Of a stretch of 36,293 nt of DNA, positions 27,898 to 36,199 are shown piece by piece. The position numbers were made by a program, and so were the translations under genes. Each line of letters starts with the position of its first letter. Within the stretch, counting starts at the first letter, position 1. The notes below the pieces were generated by a model. That model saw nothing but the letters and a program-made list of their open reading frames with translations, searched no databases and was not told the origin of the DNA. The DNA comes from Acetobacteraceae bacterium AT-5844 (GTDB lineage: Bacteria; Pseudomonadota; Alphaproteobacteria; Acetobacterales; Acetobacteraceae): NCBI GenBank assembly GCA_000245075.1, contig JH599987.1:1-36293 (forward strand). The letters run 5' to 3'.

Positions 27898-27913
27898 GTG
27901 CAGACGTTTACAC
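27898..27913. promoter_or_regulatory. LacI-type operator, start-proximal copy
   Basis: GTGCAGACGTTTACAC is 12/16 self-complementary and centred on CG at 27905/27906, 99 bp from the centre of the other operator. It would cover the start of transcription for the dioxygenase operon if the promoter just upstream is right, the classical position for a blocking repressor. Confidence 0.7.
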
Positions 27914-27994
27914 GATTCTGATAGACGCTCGCCTACCGCAGCCATACGGTTTCAGCACCGGCGCGGACCTCGCCGGGCGGCAAGGAGGAAACAA

Positions 27995-29077
27995 ATGATC
28001 AACAAGGTGGTATCGAAGGCGGATTGGCGCGCAGCGGACCTGGAGGCTTCGGACCGGTGGCTGCGGCGGCTTGACCCGCGCGAGATCGCGGACGTCCTGC
28101 GCGGCTTTCAGGCCGTGAAGGCCTCGGGCAAGCCCATGCTGGAGATCACCAAGGACGATGTGGCACTCGGTTCCTTCGAGGGCGTGCTCGCGGAGGTCGA
28201 GAACGAACTGGAGAACGGCATCGGCTTCAAGGTCGTACGCGGCCTGCCGGTACAGCAGATGAGTGCGGAAGATAACCGCCTGCTCTTCTGGTCCATCGGC
28301 ACGCATCTCGGCGTCGCGCGCCCGCAGGGCAAGGCCAGCCAGATCATGTCCGATGTCCGGGACGCCGGCGGCACTTATCGCGGCACCAGCGGGCGCGGCT
28401 ACAACACCAATGCCGAGCTGGATTACCACACCGATGGCAGCGACGTGGTCGGGCTCCTCTGCCGTAATACGGCGAAGTCGGGCGGCCTCAGCCGGCTGGC
28501 CAGCTCCGTCGCCATCCATAACGCGCTGCTGGAAACGCGCCCGGAGCTCGTGGAGCTGCTCTACGGCAACTTCCCGCACAGCCGACAGAACGAGGAAGCG
28601 CCCGACGAGCCGCCCACCTACATGGCGCCGGTCTACAGCATGCGCGACGGGCATTTCGCCAGCCGCTACATCCGCAACCACATTCGCTCCACCCAGCTGC
28701 TCGAAGGCCAGCCGAAGCTGACACCCCAGCAGCATGAGGCGCTCGACGCGCTCCAGAACATGGCCAGCAGCGCCGAGTTCAGCTTCGACATGTGGCTGGA
28801 GCCTGGCGACATGCAGCTGGTCAACAACCATGTCCTTTACCACTCCCGCACCCACTACGAGGATTTCGAGGAGGATGACCGGAAGCGGCATCTCTTCCGC
28901 CTCTGGCTCTCCGTCCCGAACAGCCGGCCGCTCTGCGAAGATCTGCGGCACATCTACAAGAGCGTGGATCGCGGCACTGTCCGCGGCGGCATCAAGGGGC
29001 GCGGCGTGACGCCTGAGTTGCTGGCCTATCAGGCACGGGCGGCTGCCGCCTTGGGGATGCGCGACATTCCCTACTGA
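27995..29077 (+). CDS. TauD/TfdA-family Fe(II)/2-oxoglutarate dioxygenase
   Basis: 360 residues. The start ATG 27995 has a perfect AAGGAGG 7 bases upstream, although the frame is open from 27665. The facial triad is intact: His145 and Asp147 in LDYHTDGSD and His283 in NNHVLYHSRTHYED, with Arg302 in LFRLWLS for 2-oxoglutarate binding. No signal peptide is present, so it is cytoplasmic. TauD relatives hydroxylate taurine, alkyl sulfates, aryloxyacetates or other small carboxylates; the substrate here is not predictable. It is followed after 82 bp by a Bug binding protein on the same strand and is divergent from a LacI regulator, so it probably attacks whatever that binding protein collects. Confidence 0.92.
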   Translation: MINKVVSKADWRAADLEASDRWLRRLDPREIADVLRGFQAVKASGKPMLEITKDDVALGSFEGVLAEVENELENGIGFKVVRGLPVQQMSAEDNRLLFWSIGTHLGVARPQGKASQIMSDVRDAGGTYRGTSGRGYNTNAELDYHTDGSDVVGLLCRNTAKSGGLSRLASSVAIHNALLETRPELVELLYGNFPHSRQNEEAPDEPPTYMAPVYSMRDGHFASRYIRNHIRSTQLLEGQPKLTPQQHEALDALQNMASSAEFSFDMWLEPGDMQLVNNHVLYHSRTHYEDFEEDDRKRHLFRLWLSVPNSRPLCEDLRHIYKSVDRGTVRGGIKGRGVTPELLAYQARAAAALGMRDIPY

Positions 29078-29159
29078 CTGACATGCGGGCCCACCTGCCG
29101 GGCCCGCCTTCAACCAGAGCCTCGACAAAAGAAATGAGGCCGACAGGGAGAAACATAAT

Positions 29160-30155
29160 ATGGACAGTACTCGCAGGGGCATGCTGCGCGCCGGGGCGGC
29201 CGCAGTAGCCGCCGCCGCGCTTCATGGCCACGCATCAGCCGCGGCGACCGGCGCAGGCGGATGGCCCGCCCGGCCCATCACCATCATCGTGCCCTATTCC
29301 CCAGGTGGCGGCACGGACATCTTTGCACGCGCCATCTCGGAGGGGATGCGCAAGACGCTCGGCCAGCCCATCGTGGTGGAGAACCGCGCCGGCGCCAACG
29401 GGGTCATCGGCGCCGAGATGGTCTCCCGCGCCGCAGCGGATGGCTACACCCTGGCCGTCTGCACAGGCGCGCATGTCATCAACCGATATTCGATGCCGAG
29501 CATCCCCTTCCACCCTGTGAACGACTTCGCGCCGGTGTCCCTGCTTTCAGGATTCCCGCTTGTCGTGGCGATCAACGACAAGCTGCCATACCGCAACATC
29601 GCTGAGCTCATTGCCGCCGCGAAGGAGAAGCCGGGGTCGATCAGTTTCGGAACCACGGAAACGGCGACGAGCTATGTCGGCAATTCCTTCGCCAAGCGAT
29701 CGGGCATTACGCTTGTCGAAGTCCCTTATCGCGGTAGCGGACCCCAGCTGAACGACCTCATCGCCGGGCATATCGCGATGGCGGTGAGCAGCACCGTCGC
29801 CATCCTCCCCTTCGCCAGTGGCAATGGCGCGCGGATTCTGGCGGTCACCTCGCGTGAGCGGTCATCCCTGTTGCCAGACGTGCCGACCCTGGCCGAGGCT
29901 GGCGTGCAGGATTACGAGTTCACGGGCTCCTACGGCATGTATGCGCCGAAGGGTACGCCTGATGCCGTTACCCAGAAGCTCTACGCCTCAATACAAGGCG
30001 CGTTGCAAGACCCAGAGACACGGAAGCGGTTGATGGATCTGGGAGCCGATATGCGAACCCTGGGGCCGGCGGAGTTCGCCGCATTTCTCCAGGAGGATGA
30101 CCGCCGCTGGGCGCAAGCCGCCAAGGAAGGCCTGGTCACTGTATCGAGCCAATAG
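29160..30155 (+). CDS. TTT-type solute-binding protein (Bug/TctC family), second copy
   Basis: 331 residues from ATG 29160 with AGGGAG 9 bases upstream. It has a Tat-like signal (TRRGMLRAGAAAVAAAAL). The Bug signature RPITIIVPYSPGGGTDIFAR is followed by ENRAGANGVIGAEMV, VEVPYRGSGPQLNDL and LPDVPTLAEAGV. No tctA/tctB membrane genes are present. It shares the fold and motifs of the Bug protein at 6158-7150 but the two differ throughout, so they are not a recent duplication. Genomic pairing with a dioxygenase implies a small carboxylate or sulfonate-like ligand. This is inferred from context only. Confidence 0.92.
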   Translation: MDSTRRGMLRAGAAAVAAAALHGHASAAATGAGGWPARPITIIVPYSPGGGTDIFARAISEGMRKTLGQPIVVENRAGANGVIGAEMVSRAAADGYTLAVCTGAHVINRYSMPSIPFHPVNDFAPVSLLSGFPLVVAINDKLPYRNIAELIAAAKEKPGSISFGTTETATSYVGNSFAKRSGITLVEVPYRGSGPQLNDLIAGHIAMAVSSTVAILPFASGNGARILAVTSRERSSLLPDVPTLAEAGVQDYEFTGSYGMYAPKGTPDAVTQKLYASIQGALQDPETRKRLMDLGADMRTLGPAEFAAFLQEDDRRWAQAAKEGLVTVSSQ

Positions 30156-30209
30156 GGCGCGCCGGGATTTAGCCAGAGGCCGGATTGGCATGTCGTTGGA
30201 TTTGTGGAA

Positions 30210-30282
30210 TGTGCCCGCTGGGACTCGAACCCAGGACCCCATGATTAAAAGTCACGTGCTCTACCGGCTGAGCTACGGGCAC
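30210..30282 (-). tRNA. tRNA-Lys(UUU)
   Basis: Read on the minus strand, the acceptor stem GTGCCCG pairs with CGGGCAC and is followed by discriminator A (position 30210). The D arm is GCTCAGCCGGTAGAGC. The anticodon stem-loop is CGTGA-CTTTTAA-TCATG, giving anticodon TTT. The T arm has GGTTCGAGTCC. No CCA is encoded (TTC follows), unlike the serine tRNA in this window. It lies downstream of the cyclophilin gene on the same strand. Confidence 0.97.
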
Positions 30283-30286
30283 ACAG

Positions 30287-30304
30287 AGCGTGGAGAGCCA
30301 CGCT
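30287..30304 (-). other. 7-bp hairpin just upstream of tRNA-Lys
   Basis: AGCGTGG and CCACGCT form a perfect stem with a 4-base loop. It ends only 4 bases before the mature tRNA-Lys 5' end, leaving little room for a promoter between it and the cyclophilin terminator. It may be a second terminator stem or part of the tRNA leader recognised during processing. Confidence 0.4.
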
Positions 30305-30311
30305 TCTGACC

Positions 30312-30346
30312 GGAAAGGCCGGGGCGGGAGAAACCCGCACCCGGCC
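30312..30346 (-). terminator. Intrinsic terminator of the gyrA–coaD–cyclophilin operon
   Basis: On the minus strand, GGCCGGG-T-GCGGG pairs with CCCGC-CCCGGCC (12 bp with one bulged T), loop TTTCT, followed by TTTCC. It starts 25 bp after the cyclophilin stop codon. It is the strongest terminator candidate in the window, though the T-run is short. Confidence 0.75.
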
Positions 30347-30371
30347 CTTCTGTCAAGATCCGGCGGCGCTT

Positions 30372-30947
30372 TTAGGCGACGTCGGCGGCGATCTGCGCCT
30401 TGATCAGCTTGTCGGCCGGCTGCGGCACCATGCCGCTGCTGCCCTGGCCGCGCTTGATCTTGTCCACGGCTTCCATGCCGGAAACCACACGGCCCCAGAT
30501 GGTGTACTGGCCGTCCAGGCTCGGGGCCGGGGCGAACATGATGAAGAACTGGCTGTTGGCCGAGTTCGGGTTCATCGTGCGGGCCATGCCGCAGGTGCCG
30601 CGCAGGTAGCGGGCCTTGGCCGGCGGGCTGAACTCGGCGGGAAGGTCAGGCAGCTGGCTGCCGCCGGTGCCGGTGCCGGTCGGGTCGCCGCCCTGGGCCA
30701 TGAAGCCCTCGATGACGCGGTGGAACGGCGTACCGTCATAGAAGCCCTGGCGCACCAGGGTCTTGATCCGTTCCACATGCTTCGGCGCCAGGTCGGGCAG
30801 CAGCTGAATGGTCACACGGCCGTCCTTCAGGTCGAGGAACAGCGTGTTTTCCTTATCGGTCGCGCCCTGGGCAGCGGCGTCGTTGGTTTCGGTCATCATA
30901 ATCCCCGTTGCGGCGATGGTGCTGGCGAGAAGGGTGCGTCGCTGCAT
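30372..30947 (-). CDS. Cyclophilin-type peptidyl-prolyl cis-trans isomerase, predicted exported
   Basis: 191 residues from ATG 30947; a GTG at 30959 that overlaps the coaD stop would add four. The N-terminus MQRRTLLASTIAATG looks like a Tat signal, so the enzyme should work in the periplasm. The cyclophilin core has TPFHRVIEGFMAQGGD (active-site His76-Arg77 region), GTCGMARTMNPNSANSQFFIMF, and the tryptophan in YTIWGRVVSG. It accelerates proline isomerisation during protein folding. It is coupled to coaD and gyrA in one minus-strand unit that ends at a terminator near 30312. Confidence 0.93.
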   Translation of the reverse strand: MQRRTLLASTIAATGIMMTETNDAAAQGATDKENTLFLDLKDGRVTIQLLPDLAPKHVERIKTLVRQGFYDGTPFHRVIEGFMAQGGDPTGTGTGGSQLPDLPAEFSPPAKARYLRGTCGMARTMNPNSANSQFFIMFAPAPSLDGQYTIWGRVVSGMEAVDKIKRGQGSSGMVPQPADKLIKAQIAADVA

Positions 30948-30955
30948 GCGCTTAT

Positions 30956-31480
30956 TCACTCCCCTGGGTGCTGCTTTACACGCGACAGCGTGCGTTGCAG
31001 CGTAAGACGCGGAACGAAGGTGGAAATGTCACCCCCGAGTTTCGCGATCTCCTTCACGAAACGTGAGGAGATAAAATGGTTGCCTTCGCTGGCCATCAGG
31101 AAGACCAGCTCGATCTCAGGGTCCAGGCGCCGGTTCATGCCCGCCATCTGGAATTCGTAGTCGAAATCTGTCACGGCGCGCAGGCCGCGGATGATCACCT
31201 GCGCGTCAACCTCGCGTGCGAAGCTGACCAGCAGGCTCTCAAAAGGCACCACCTCGATGATGGTGCCGGTGCGGGCGGCGATAACGTCAGTCTCCGCCTT
31301 CACCAGTTCCACCCTTTCCTCGAGAGGAAAGAGCGGGCCCTTACCGATGTTCTTGGCAACGCCGATCACCAACCGGTCCAGGATACGGGCGGCCCGGTGG
31401 ATGATGTCCAGATGGCCGTTGGTCACCGGGTCGAACGTCCCGGGATAGACCCCCGCCCGCAGGCGCTGCTTATCAGTCAT
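30956..31480 (-). CDS. coaD: Phosphopantetheine adenylyltransferase
   Basis: 174 residues from ATG 31480, which overlaps the last 8 bases of gyrA (ATGACTGA). The frame is open to 31528, but only this start gives the usual CoaD N-terminus. The nucleotidyltransferase motifs are [18 protein letters not shown] (TxGH-type ATP site), [13 protein letters not shown], and the late [10 protein letters not shown] region. It makes dephospho-CoA from 4'-phosphopantetheine and ATP, the penultimate step of CoA synthesis. The gyrA–coaD order suggests linked expression of DNA topology and CoA genes; this may simply reflect operon packing. Confidence 0.96.
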   Translation of the reverse strand: MTDKQRLRAGVYPGTFDPVTNGHLDIIHRAARILDRLVIGVAKNIGKGPLFPLEERVELVKAETDVIAARTGTIIEVVPFESLLVSFAREVDAQVIIRGLRAVTDFDYEFQMAGMNRRLDPEIELVFLMASEGNHFISSRFVKEIAKLGGDISTFVPRLTLQRTLSRVKQHPGE

Positions 31481-34262
31481 CGATGTCTTCGCCGGCGGTG
31501 GTGTCGGAGGAGGCGTCATCGTCACCACCCTGCTCCTCCACCACGGTGAAGCACGAGGTCACGCGCTCGCCGTCGTTCAGCCGCAGAAGGGTCACGCCCA
31601 TGGACTGGCGGCCGGTGACGCGTACCTGATCCACCGGCATGCGGATCAGCCGCCCATTGTCGGTGACGAGCATGACATCATCCCCTGCCCGGACCGGGAA
31701 AGTCGTGACGACTTCCTTGCCCGTGCGCGGCGTGAGCGTGATGTTGGCAATGCCCTGACCGCCACGGCCGGAGACGCGATATTCAAAGGCCGAGCTACGC
31801 TTGCCGAAGCCGCCATCGGTGACGGTCAGCAGGACTTCCTCGGCCTCCTCCATTTCGGAGAACTTCTCGGGCGAGAGGGCGATATCCGCCGTGGCCTCGG
31901 CTTCTTCCTCCACCGGGGCGCCATTGGTCTCCTCGGCGCCATTCTCATCGCCATTGCGGCGCTTCTGCGCGGCCAGCTTCAGATAGGCGGCGCGCTCATC
32001 CGGCGTCGCTTCGACATGGCGCAGCACGGAGAGAGCGATGACCTCGTCGCCATTGCCGAGCTTCATGCCGCGAACGCCTGTCGAATCACGCCCGGCAAAG
32101 ACGCGCAGCGTCTCCACATCGGCGCGGAAGCGAATGGCGCGGCCCTGGCGGGAGGCCAGCAGAACGTTGTCGCCCTCACGGCAGGTGGAAACGCCGATCA
32201 GGCTGTCCCCCTCATCCAGCTTCATGGCGATGAGGCCGGAAGAGCGGACATTCTTGAAGTCCGAAAGCCTGTTGCGGCGGACATTGCCCTGCTTCGTCGC
32301 AAAGACGAGGTGCAGGTTCTCCCACAGGCTTTCATCCTGCGGCAACGGCAGCACCGCCGTAACGCCCTCGTTCTCCTGCAACTGCAGAAGCTGGCGCAGG
32401 GAACGGCCCCGCGCCGTAGGTCCGGCCTCCGGCAGGCGCCACACCTTCTCCCGGAAGGCAATGCCCCTGCTCGTGAAGAACAGTACCCATTGATGGGTAT
32501 GCGCGTTGAAGCTGCGGACGACGACATCGTCCTGCCGCGTGCCGGCGGCACTCCGGCCACGCCCACCACGGTTCTGCGCGCGGAACACGTCCAGCGGCGT
32601 GCGCTTCACATAGCCGTCACGGGTCAGCGTCACGACCATCAGGCCGGGCTCGATCAGGCTCTCGTCATCCTGGTCGGCAATGCCGTCCATGATTTCCGAC
32701 AGGCGGGAGCTGGCGATCTGTCCACGGACAGCCAGCAGTTCCTCGCTCATCAGCTCCATGCGGCGCGGACGGGAGGAGAGGATGTGCAGCAGTTCGCGGA
32801 TGCGCTCCGCCACCTCATCCAGCTCGCCGGTGATCTTCTCCTGCTCCAGCCCGGTCAGGCGGTGCAGGCGCAGTTCCAGGATGCCACGCGCCTGCGCCTC
32901 GGTCAGGCGCACGGTGTCGTTCGTCACCTGGTTGCCGACATCATCCACCAGCGCCAGCAGCGGCACCACATGGGCGGCGGGCCAGTCCCGCGACATCAGC
33001 GCAACGCGGGCAGTGGCGGCATCCGCGCTTTCGCGGATCAGCCGGATCACCTCGTCGATATTGGCGACGGCGATGGAGAGGCCGATCAGCAAGTGGCCGC
33101 GATCCCGCGCCTTGTTCAGGCGGAAGCGCGAACGGCGGAGAATCACTTCCTCGCGGAACTTGATGAAGGCCTTGAGGGCGTGGATCAGCCCCATCTGGAC
33201 GGGGCGGCCCTCATCCAGCGCCAGCATGTTCACGGCGACGGAGGTCTGGAGCTGCGTGTACCGGTAGAGGTGGTTCAGCACCACATCCGGCGTCGCGTCC
33301 TTCTTCAGCTCGATGACGATGCGCAGGCCGGAGCGGTCGCTCTCGTCACGCAGGTCGCTGATGCCTTCAAGCTGCTTGATCCGCACCAGATCCGCGATGC
33401 GCTCGATCAGCGTGGATTTGTTGACCTGATACGGGATCTCGGAAATGGCGATGCAGCTGCGGCCGCCGCGCATTTCCTCGATCTCGGCCCGGGCGCGCAG
33501 CACAATGGAGCCACGCCCCGTCTCGAAGGCGCTGCGGATGCCGCTGCGGCCGATGATCAGCGCGCCGGTCGGGAAGTCCGGACCAGGAATGATCTTCATC
33601 AGCTCGTCGAGCGGTGTATCCGGCTCGGCGATCAGCTTCAGCGTGGCGTCGATGACTTCCGTCGGGTTATGCGGCGGAATGTTGGTGGCCATGCCGACGG
33701 CGATGCCGTTGGCGCCATTCACCAGCAGGTTCGGGAAGGCGGCCGGCAGGACGCGCGGCTCATCGGCGCTTTCGTCGTAGTTCGGCTGGAAGTCGATCGT
33801 GTCTTCGTCGATCCCTTCCAGCAGCGCGGTGGCCGATTTCGCCAGCCGGGCCTCGGTGTAACGCATGGCCGCCGGCGGGTCGCCGTCCATGGAGCCGAAA
33901 TTGCCCTGGCCATCGATCAGCGGCACGCGCAGGGAGAAGCCCTGCGCCATGCGCACCATGGCGTCGTAAATCGCGCTGTCGCCGTGCGGGTGATATTTAC
34001 CCATCACGTCACCGACCACGCGGGCCGATTTCTTGTAAGGCTTGTCGTTGGTGAAGCCGTTCTCGTTCATCGAGAACAGGATGCGCCGGTGCACCGGCTT
34101 CAACCCGTCCCGCGCATCCGGCAGGGCGCGGGCGACGATCACGCTCATCGCATAGTCGAGGTAGGAGCGGCGCATCTCCTCCTCGATCGCGATCGGCATC
34201 ATGCCATCAGGCGACGAAGGGCTGTCTTCCGGCAAGTCAGAGCCGTTATCGCTGTCGCTCAC
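31473..34262 (-). CDS. gyrA: DNA gyrase subunit A
   Basis: 929 residues from GTG 34262, with AGGAAG 7 bases upstream. The breakage-reunion domain contains the active-site Tyr135 (AAMRYTEAR). The quinolone-resistance region is [15 protein letters not shown], with Ser96 and Asp100 at the E. coli 83 and 87 equivalents, that is, the susceptible residues. The C-terminal beta-pinwheel starts after the coiled coil and has the GyrA-box form QNRGGRG. A glutamate-rich insert of about 40 residues (768-807) interrupts the C-terminal domain, and the extreme C-terminus is acidic ([18 protein letters not shown]). Gyrase introduces negative supercoils. It is the first gene of the gyrA–coaD–cyclophilin unit. 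Confidence 0.98.
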   Translation of the reverse strand: MSDSDNGSDLPEDSPSSPDGMMPIAIEEEMRRSYLDYAMSVIVARALPDARDGLKPVHRRILFSMNENGFTNDKPYKKSARVVGDVMGKYHPHGDSAIYDAMVRMAQGFSLRVPLIDGQGNFGSMDGDPPAAMRYTEARLAKSATALLEGIDEDTIDFQPNYDESADEPRVLPAAFPNLLVNGANGIAVGMATNIPPHNPTEVIDATLKLIAEPDTPLDELMKIIPGPDFPTGALIIGRSGIRSAFETGRGSIVLRARAEIEEMRGGRSCIAISEIPYQVNKSTLIERIADLVRIKQLEGISDLRDESDRSGLRIVIELKKDATPDVVLNHLYRYTQLQTSVAVNMLALDEGRPVQMGLIHALKAFIKFREEVILRRSRFRLNKARDRGHLLIGLSIAVANIDEVIRLIRESADAATARVALMSRDWPAAHVVPLLALVDDVGNQVTNDTVRLTEAQARGILELRLHRLTGLEQEKITGELDEVAERIRELLHILSSRPRRMELMSEELLAVRGQIASSRLSEIMDGIADQDDESLIEPGLMVVTLTRDGYVKRTPLDVFRAQNRGGRGRSAAGTRQDDVVVRSFNAHTHQWVLFFTSRGIAFREKVWRLPEAGPTARGRSLRQLLQLQENEGVTAVLPLPQDESLWENLHLVFATKQGNVRRNRLSDFKNVRSSGLIAMKLDEGDSLIGVSTCREGDNVLLASRQGRAIRFRADVETLRVFAGRDSTGVRGMKLGNGDEVIALSVLRHVEATPDERAAYLKLAAQKRRNGDENGAEETNGAPVEEEAEATADIALSPEKFSEMEEAEEVLLTVTDGGFGKRSSAFEYRVSGRGGQGIANITLTPRTGKEVVTTFPVRAGDDVMLVTDNGRLIRMPVDQVRVTGRQSMGVTLLRLNDGERVTSCFTVVEEQGGDDDASSDTTAGEDIDD

Positions 34263-34293
34263 GCAGTCTTCCTATTCAGCGGGGCGGGGCCCG

Positions 34294-34342
34294 GGTGTGT
34301 CGAGTAGCCAGCCGGGCTCCGCCGGAATCGACACACCTTATA
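34294..34342 (-). promoter_or_regulatory. gyrA upstream region: TATAAG box and 10-bp inverted repeat
   Basis: On the minus strand, TATAAG (34342-34337) is a plausible -10 box; the -35 (TTTGGC, 18 bp away) is weak. A perfect 10-bp inverted repeat, GGTGTGTCGA and TCGACACACC, has arms at 34294-34303 and 34328-34337 with a 24-base spacer. The promoter-side arm overlaps the -10 box and probable start site, so the repeat is more likely an operator pair or cruciform than an RNA hairpin. Confidence 0.5.
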
Positions 34343-34390
34343 CTCTGACGGGCGCCTCCCGCCAAATCCGCCTGCCGGGAAGCGGCCAGG

Positions 34391-36169
34391 CTAGGCCTGT
34401 GCCGTGGCGACGGGGGAATTGCGCTTCAGCGCCGCCAGGACCAGCCCCGTCACCACCGTCCCGGCGACGATGGCCACCAGGTAGCCGAGCGGGTTGCCCA
34501 CCGCCCCGGGAATGCCCACGACGAAGATGCCGCCATGCGGCGCCCGCAGGGTGCAGCCCAGCAGCATGGAGAGGCCGCCGGCCACGGCGGAGCCCGCGAT
34601 CAGAGAGGGGATGACGCGCACCGGGTCCTTGGCCGCGAAGGGAATGGCCCCCTCGGTGATGAAGGCGGCGCCCAGCACGGCAGCGGCCTTGGCGGCGTCC
34701 CGCTCCTCCTGGCTGAAGCGGCTACGGGCGATCAGCGAGGCCAGCGCGATACCGAGCGGCGGCGTCATGCCCGCGGCCATGACGGCGGCCATGGGGGCAT
34801 AGGTTTCCGATGTCAGCAGCGCCACGCCGAAGGCATAGGCCGCCTTGTTCACCGGCCCGCCCATATCCACCGCCATCATCCCCCCGAGAAGGATGCCGAG
34901 CAGCACGGCATTGGAAGTGCCCATGCCTTGCAGGAACTGCGTGAGCCAAGCCTGGGCGGCGGCAATCGGCGTGCCCAGCACGTAGATCATCAGCAGGCCG
35001 GTAATGAGCGAGGCCAGCAGCGGGATGACAAGGACGGGCTTCAGCCCTTCCAGGCTTTCCGGGAATGGCAGCCGGTCCCTGATGAAACGAGCCGTGTAGC
35101 CGGCGACGAAGCCGGCAACGATGCCGCCCAGGAAGCCAGCGCCCAGCGTATTGGCCAGCATGCCGCCCACGAAGCCCGGCGCCAGACCGGGCCTGTCCGC
35201 GACGGAGAAGGCGATGAAGGCCGCCAGCACCGGCACCATCAGCGCCAGAGCGGACTGCGCGCCGATTTGGAAGAGCGCCGCCGGTAGGGTGCCGGGCTCC
35301 TTGAAGGCCTCGATGCCGAAGGCGAAGGACAGCGCGATGCACAGGCCGCCGGCCGTGACCAGCGGGATCATGTAGGACACGCCGGTCATCAGGTGCTTAT
35401 AGACGCCCGGCGCCTGCCCCGCCTTGCCTGGCGTGGCCGCCTGAGCCATGGCGGCCTTTGCCGTCGGCTCGGCCGACAAGGCGCGGTTGATCAGCCCCGG
35501 CGCATCCTTCAACGCGTCCCCGGTGCCGGCCACCACCATGCGCTTGCCGGCGAAGCGGGAGGTGTCCACCCCCGTATCGGCGGCGATGACCACCGCGTCG
35601 GCCTCCGCGATCTCCTCCGCCGTCAGGGCGTTCTTCGCGCCCACGGAGCCCTGGGTCTCCACCCGCATGGTGTAGCCCAGCTTGGCAGCGCCCTTCTCCA
35701 GCGCCGCGGCCGCCATGAAGGTGTGGGCGATGCCCGTCGGGCAAGCCGTAATGCCGACCAGCTTCATCGCCCCACCGCCTGCGGCGGAGCTTTCAGTGGG
35801 TGGCTGAGCAGCGGCAGGCGCCGGTGCCGCTTCGATGGGGGCGGGACGAGCAACCATTGTCAGCGACACCGCTGAGCGCAGAGCCTGATCCGGGCGGCGG
35901 ATAGCCTCGATCACCGTAGTGGCGATCAGCGGCTGCCCGGCATGGCGCGAGGCCTCCGCCGTGGCGTCGCCCACAAGCAGGACGGCATCCGCTCCGCCCT
36001 CCGGCACGGGGGCATCGCCTACGTCCAGCAACAGCGTTATCCCGGCACGCTGGGCGGCGTCCTGGAGGGCCTCGGCAGCCATCTGTGCATGCGGCGCACT
36101 GGCGGCGTGGCGGATGACTGCGAGCAGCCTCGGCGTCGCGGGGGTCTGGTCAGCGGGCATGGGCATCAT
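34391..36169 (-). CDS. fruA: Fructose-type PTS EIIBC component
   Basis: 592 residues; starts at 36169, 36166 or 36160 are all possible. An N-terminal degenerate EIIB' domain (about 13-105) is followed by a proline/alanine linker (106-131) and an active EIIB domain with GITACPTGIAHTFMAA, where Cys143 is the phosphorylated residue. A membrane EIIC domain (about 255-585) with some eight helices follows (GGMMAVDMGGPVNKAAYAF among its conserved segments). The EIIB'-EIIB-EIIC order is that of enterobacterial FruA (about 563 residues). It imports fructose as fructose-1-phosphate. The probable fruK lies immediately upstream; the FruB-type EIIA/HPr protein is not in the window. Confidence 0.95.
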   Translation of the reverse strand: MMPMPADQTPATPRLLAVIRHAASAPHAQMAAEALQDAAQRAGITLLLDVGDAPVPEGGADAVLLVGDATAEASRHAGQPLIATTVIEAIRRPDQALRSAVSLTMVARPAPIEAAPAPAAAQPPTESSAAGGGAMKLVGITACPTGIAHTFMAAAALEKGAAKLGYTMRVETQGSVGAKNALTAEEIAEADAVVIAADTGVDTSRFAGKRMVVAGTGDALKDAPGLINRALSAEPTAKAAMAQAATPGKAGQAPGVYKHLMTGVSYMIPLVTAGGLCIALSFAFGIEAFKEPGTLPAALFQIGAQSALALMVPVLAAFIAFSVADRPGLAPGFVGGMLANTLGAGFLGGIVAGFVAGYTARFIRDRLPFPESLEGLKPVLVIPLLASLITGLLMIYVLGTPIAAAQAWLTQFLQGMGTSNAVLLGILLGGMMAVDMGGPVNKAAYAFGVALLTSETYAPMAAVMAAGMTPPLGIALASLIARSRFSQEERDAAKAAAVLGAAFITEGAIPFAAKDPVRVIPSLIAGSAVAGGLSMLLGCTLRAPHGGIFVVGIPGAVGNPLGYLVAIVAGTVVTGLVLAALKRNSPVATAQA

Positions 36170-36199
36170 CCATGTCGGAAAGCGGAAGGGCGCGGCGGG

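Noticed and set aside
32016-34307. 763-codon open frame on the plus strand
   Set aside because: Mirror of gyrA; high His/Gln/Ala/Arg content, no family resemblance.
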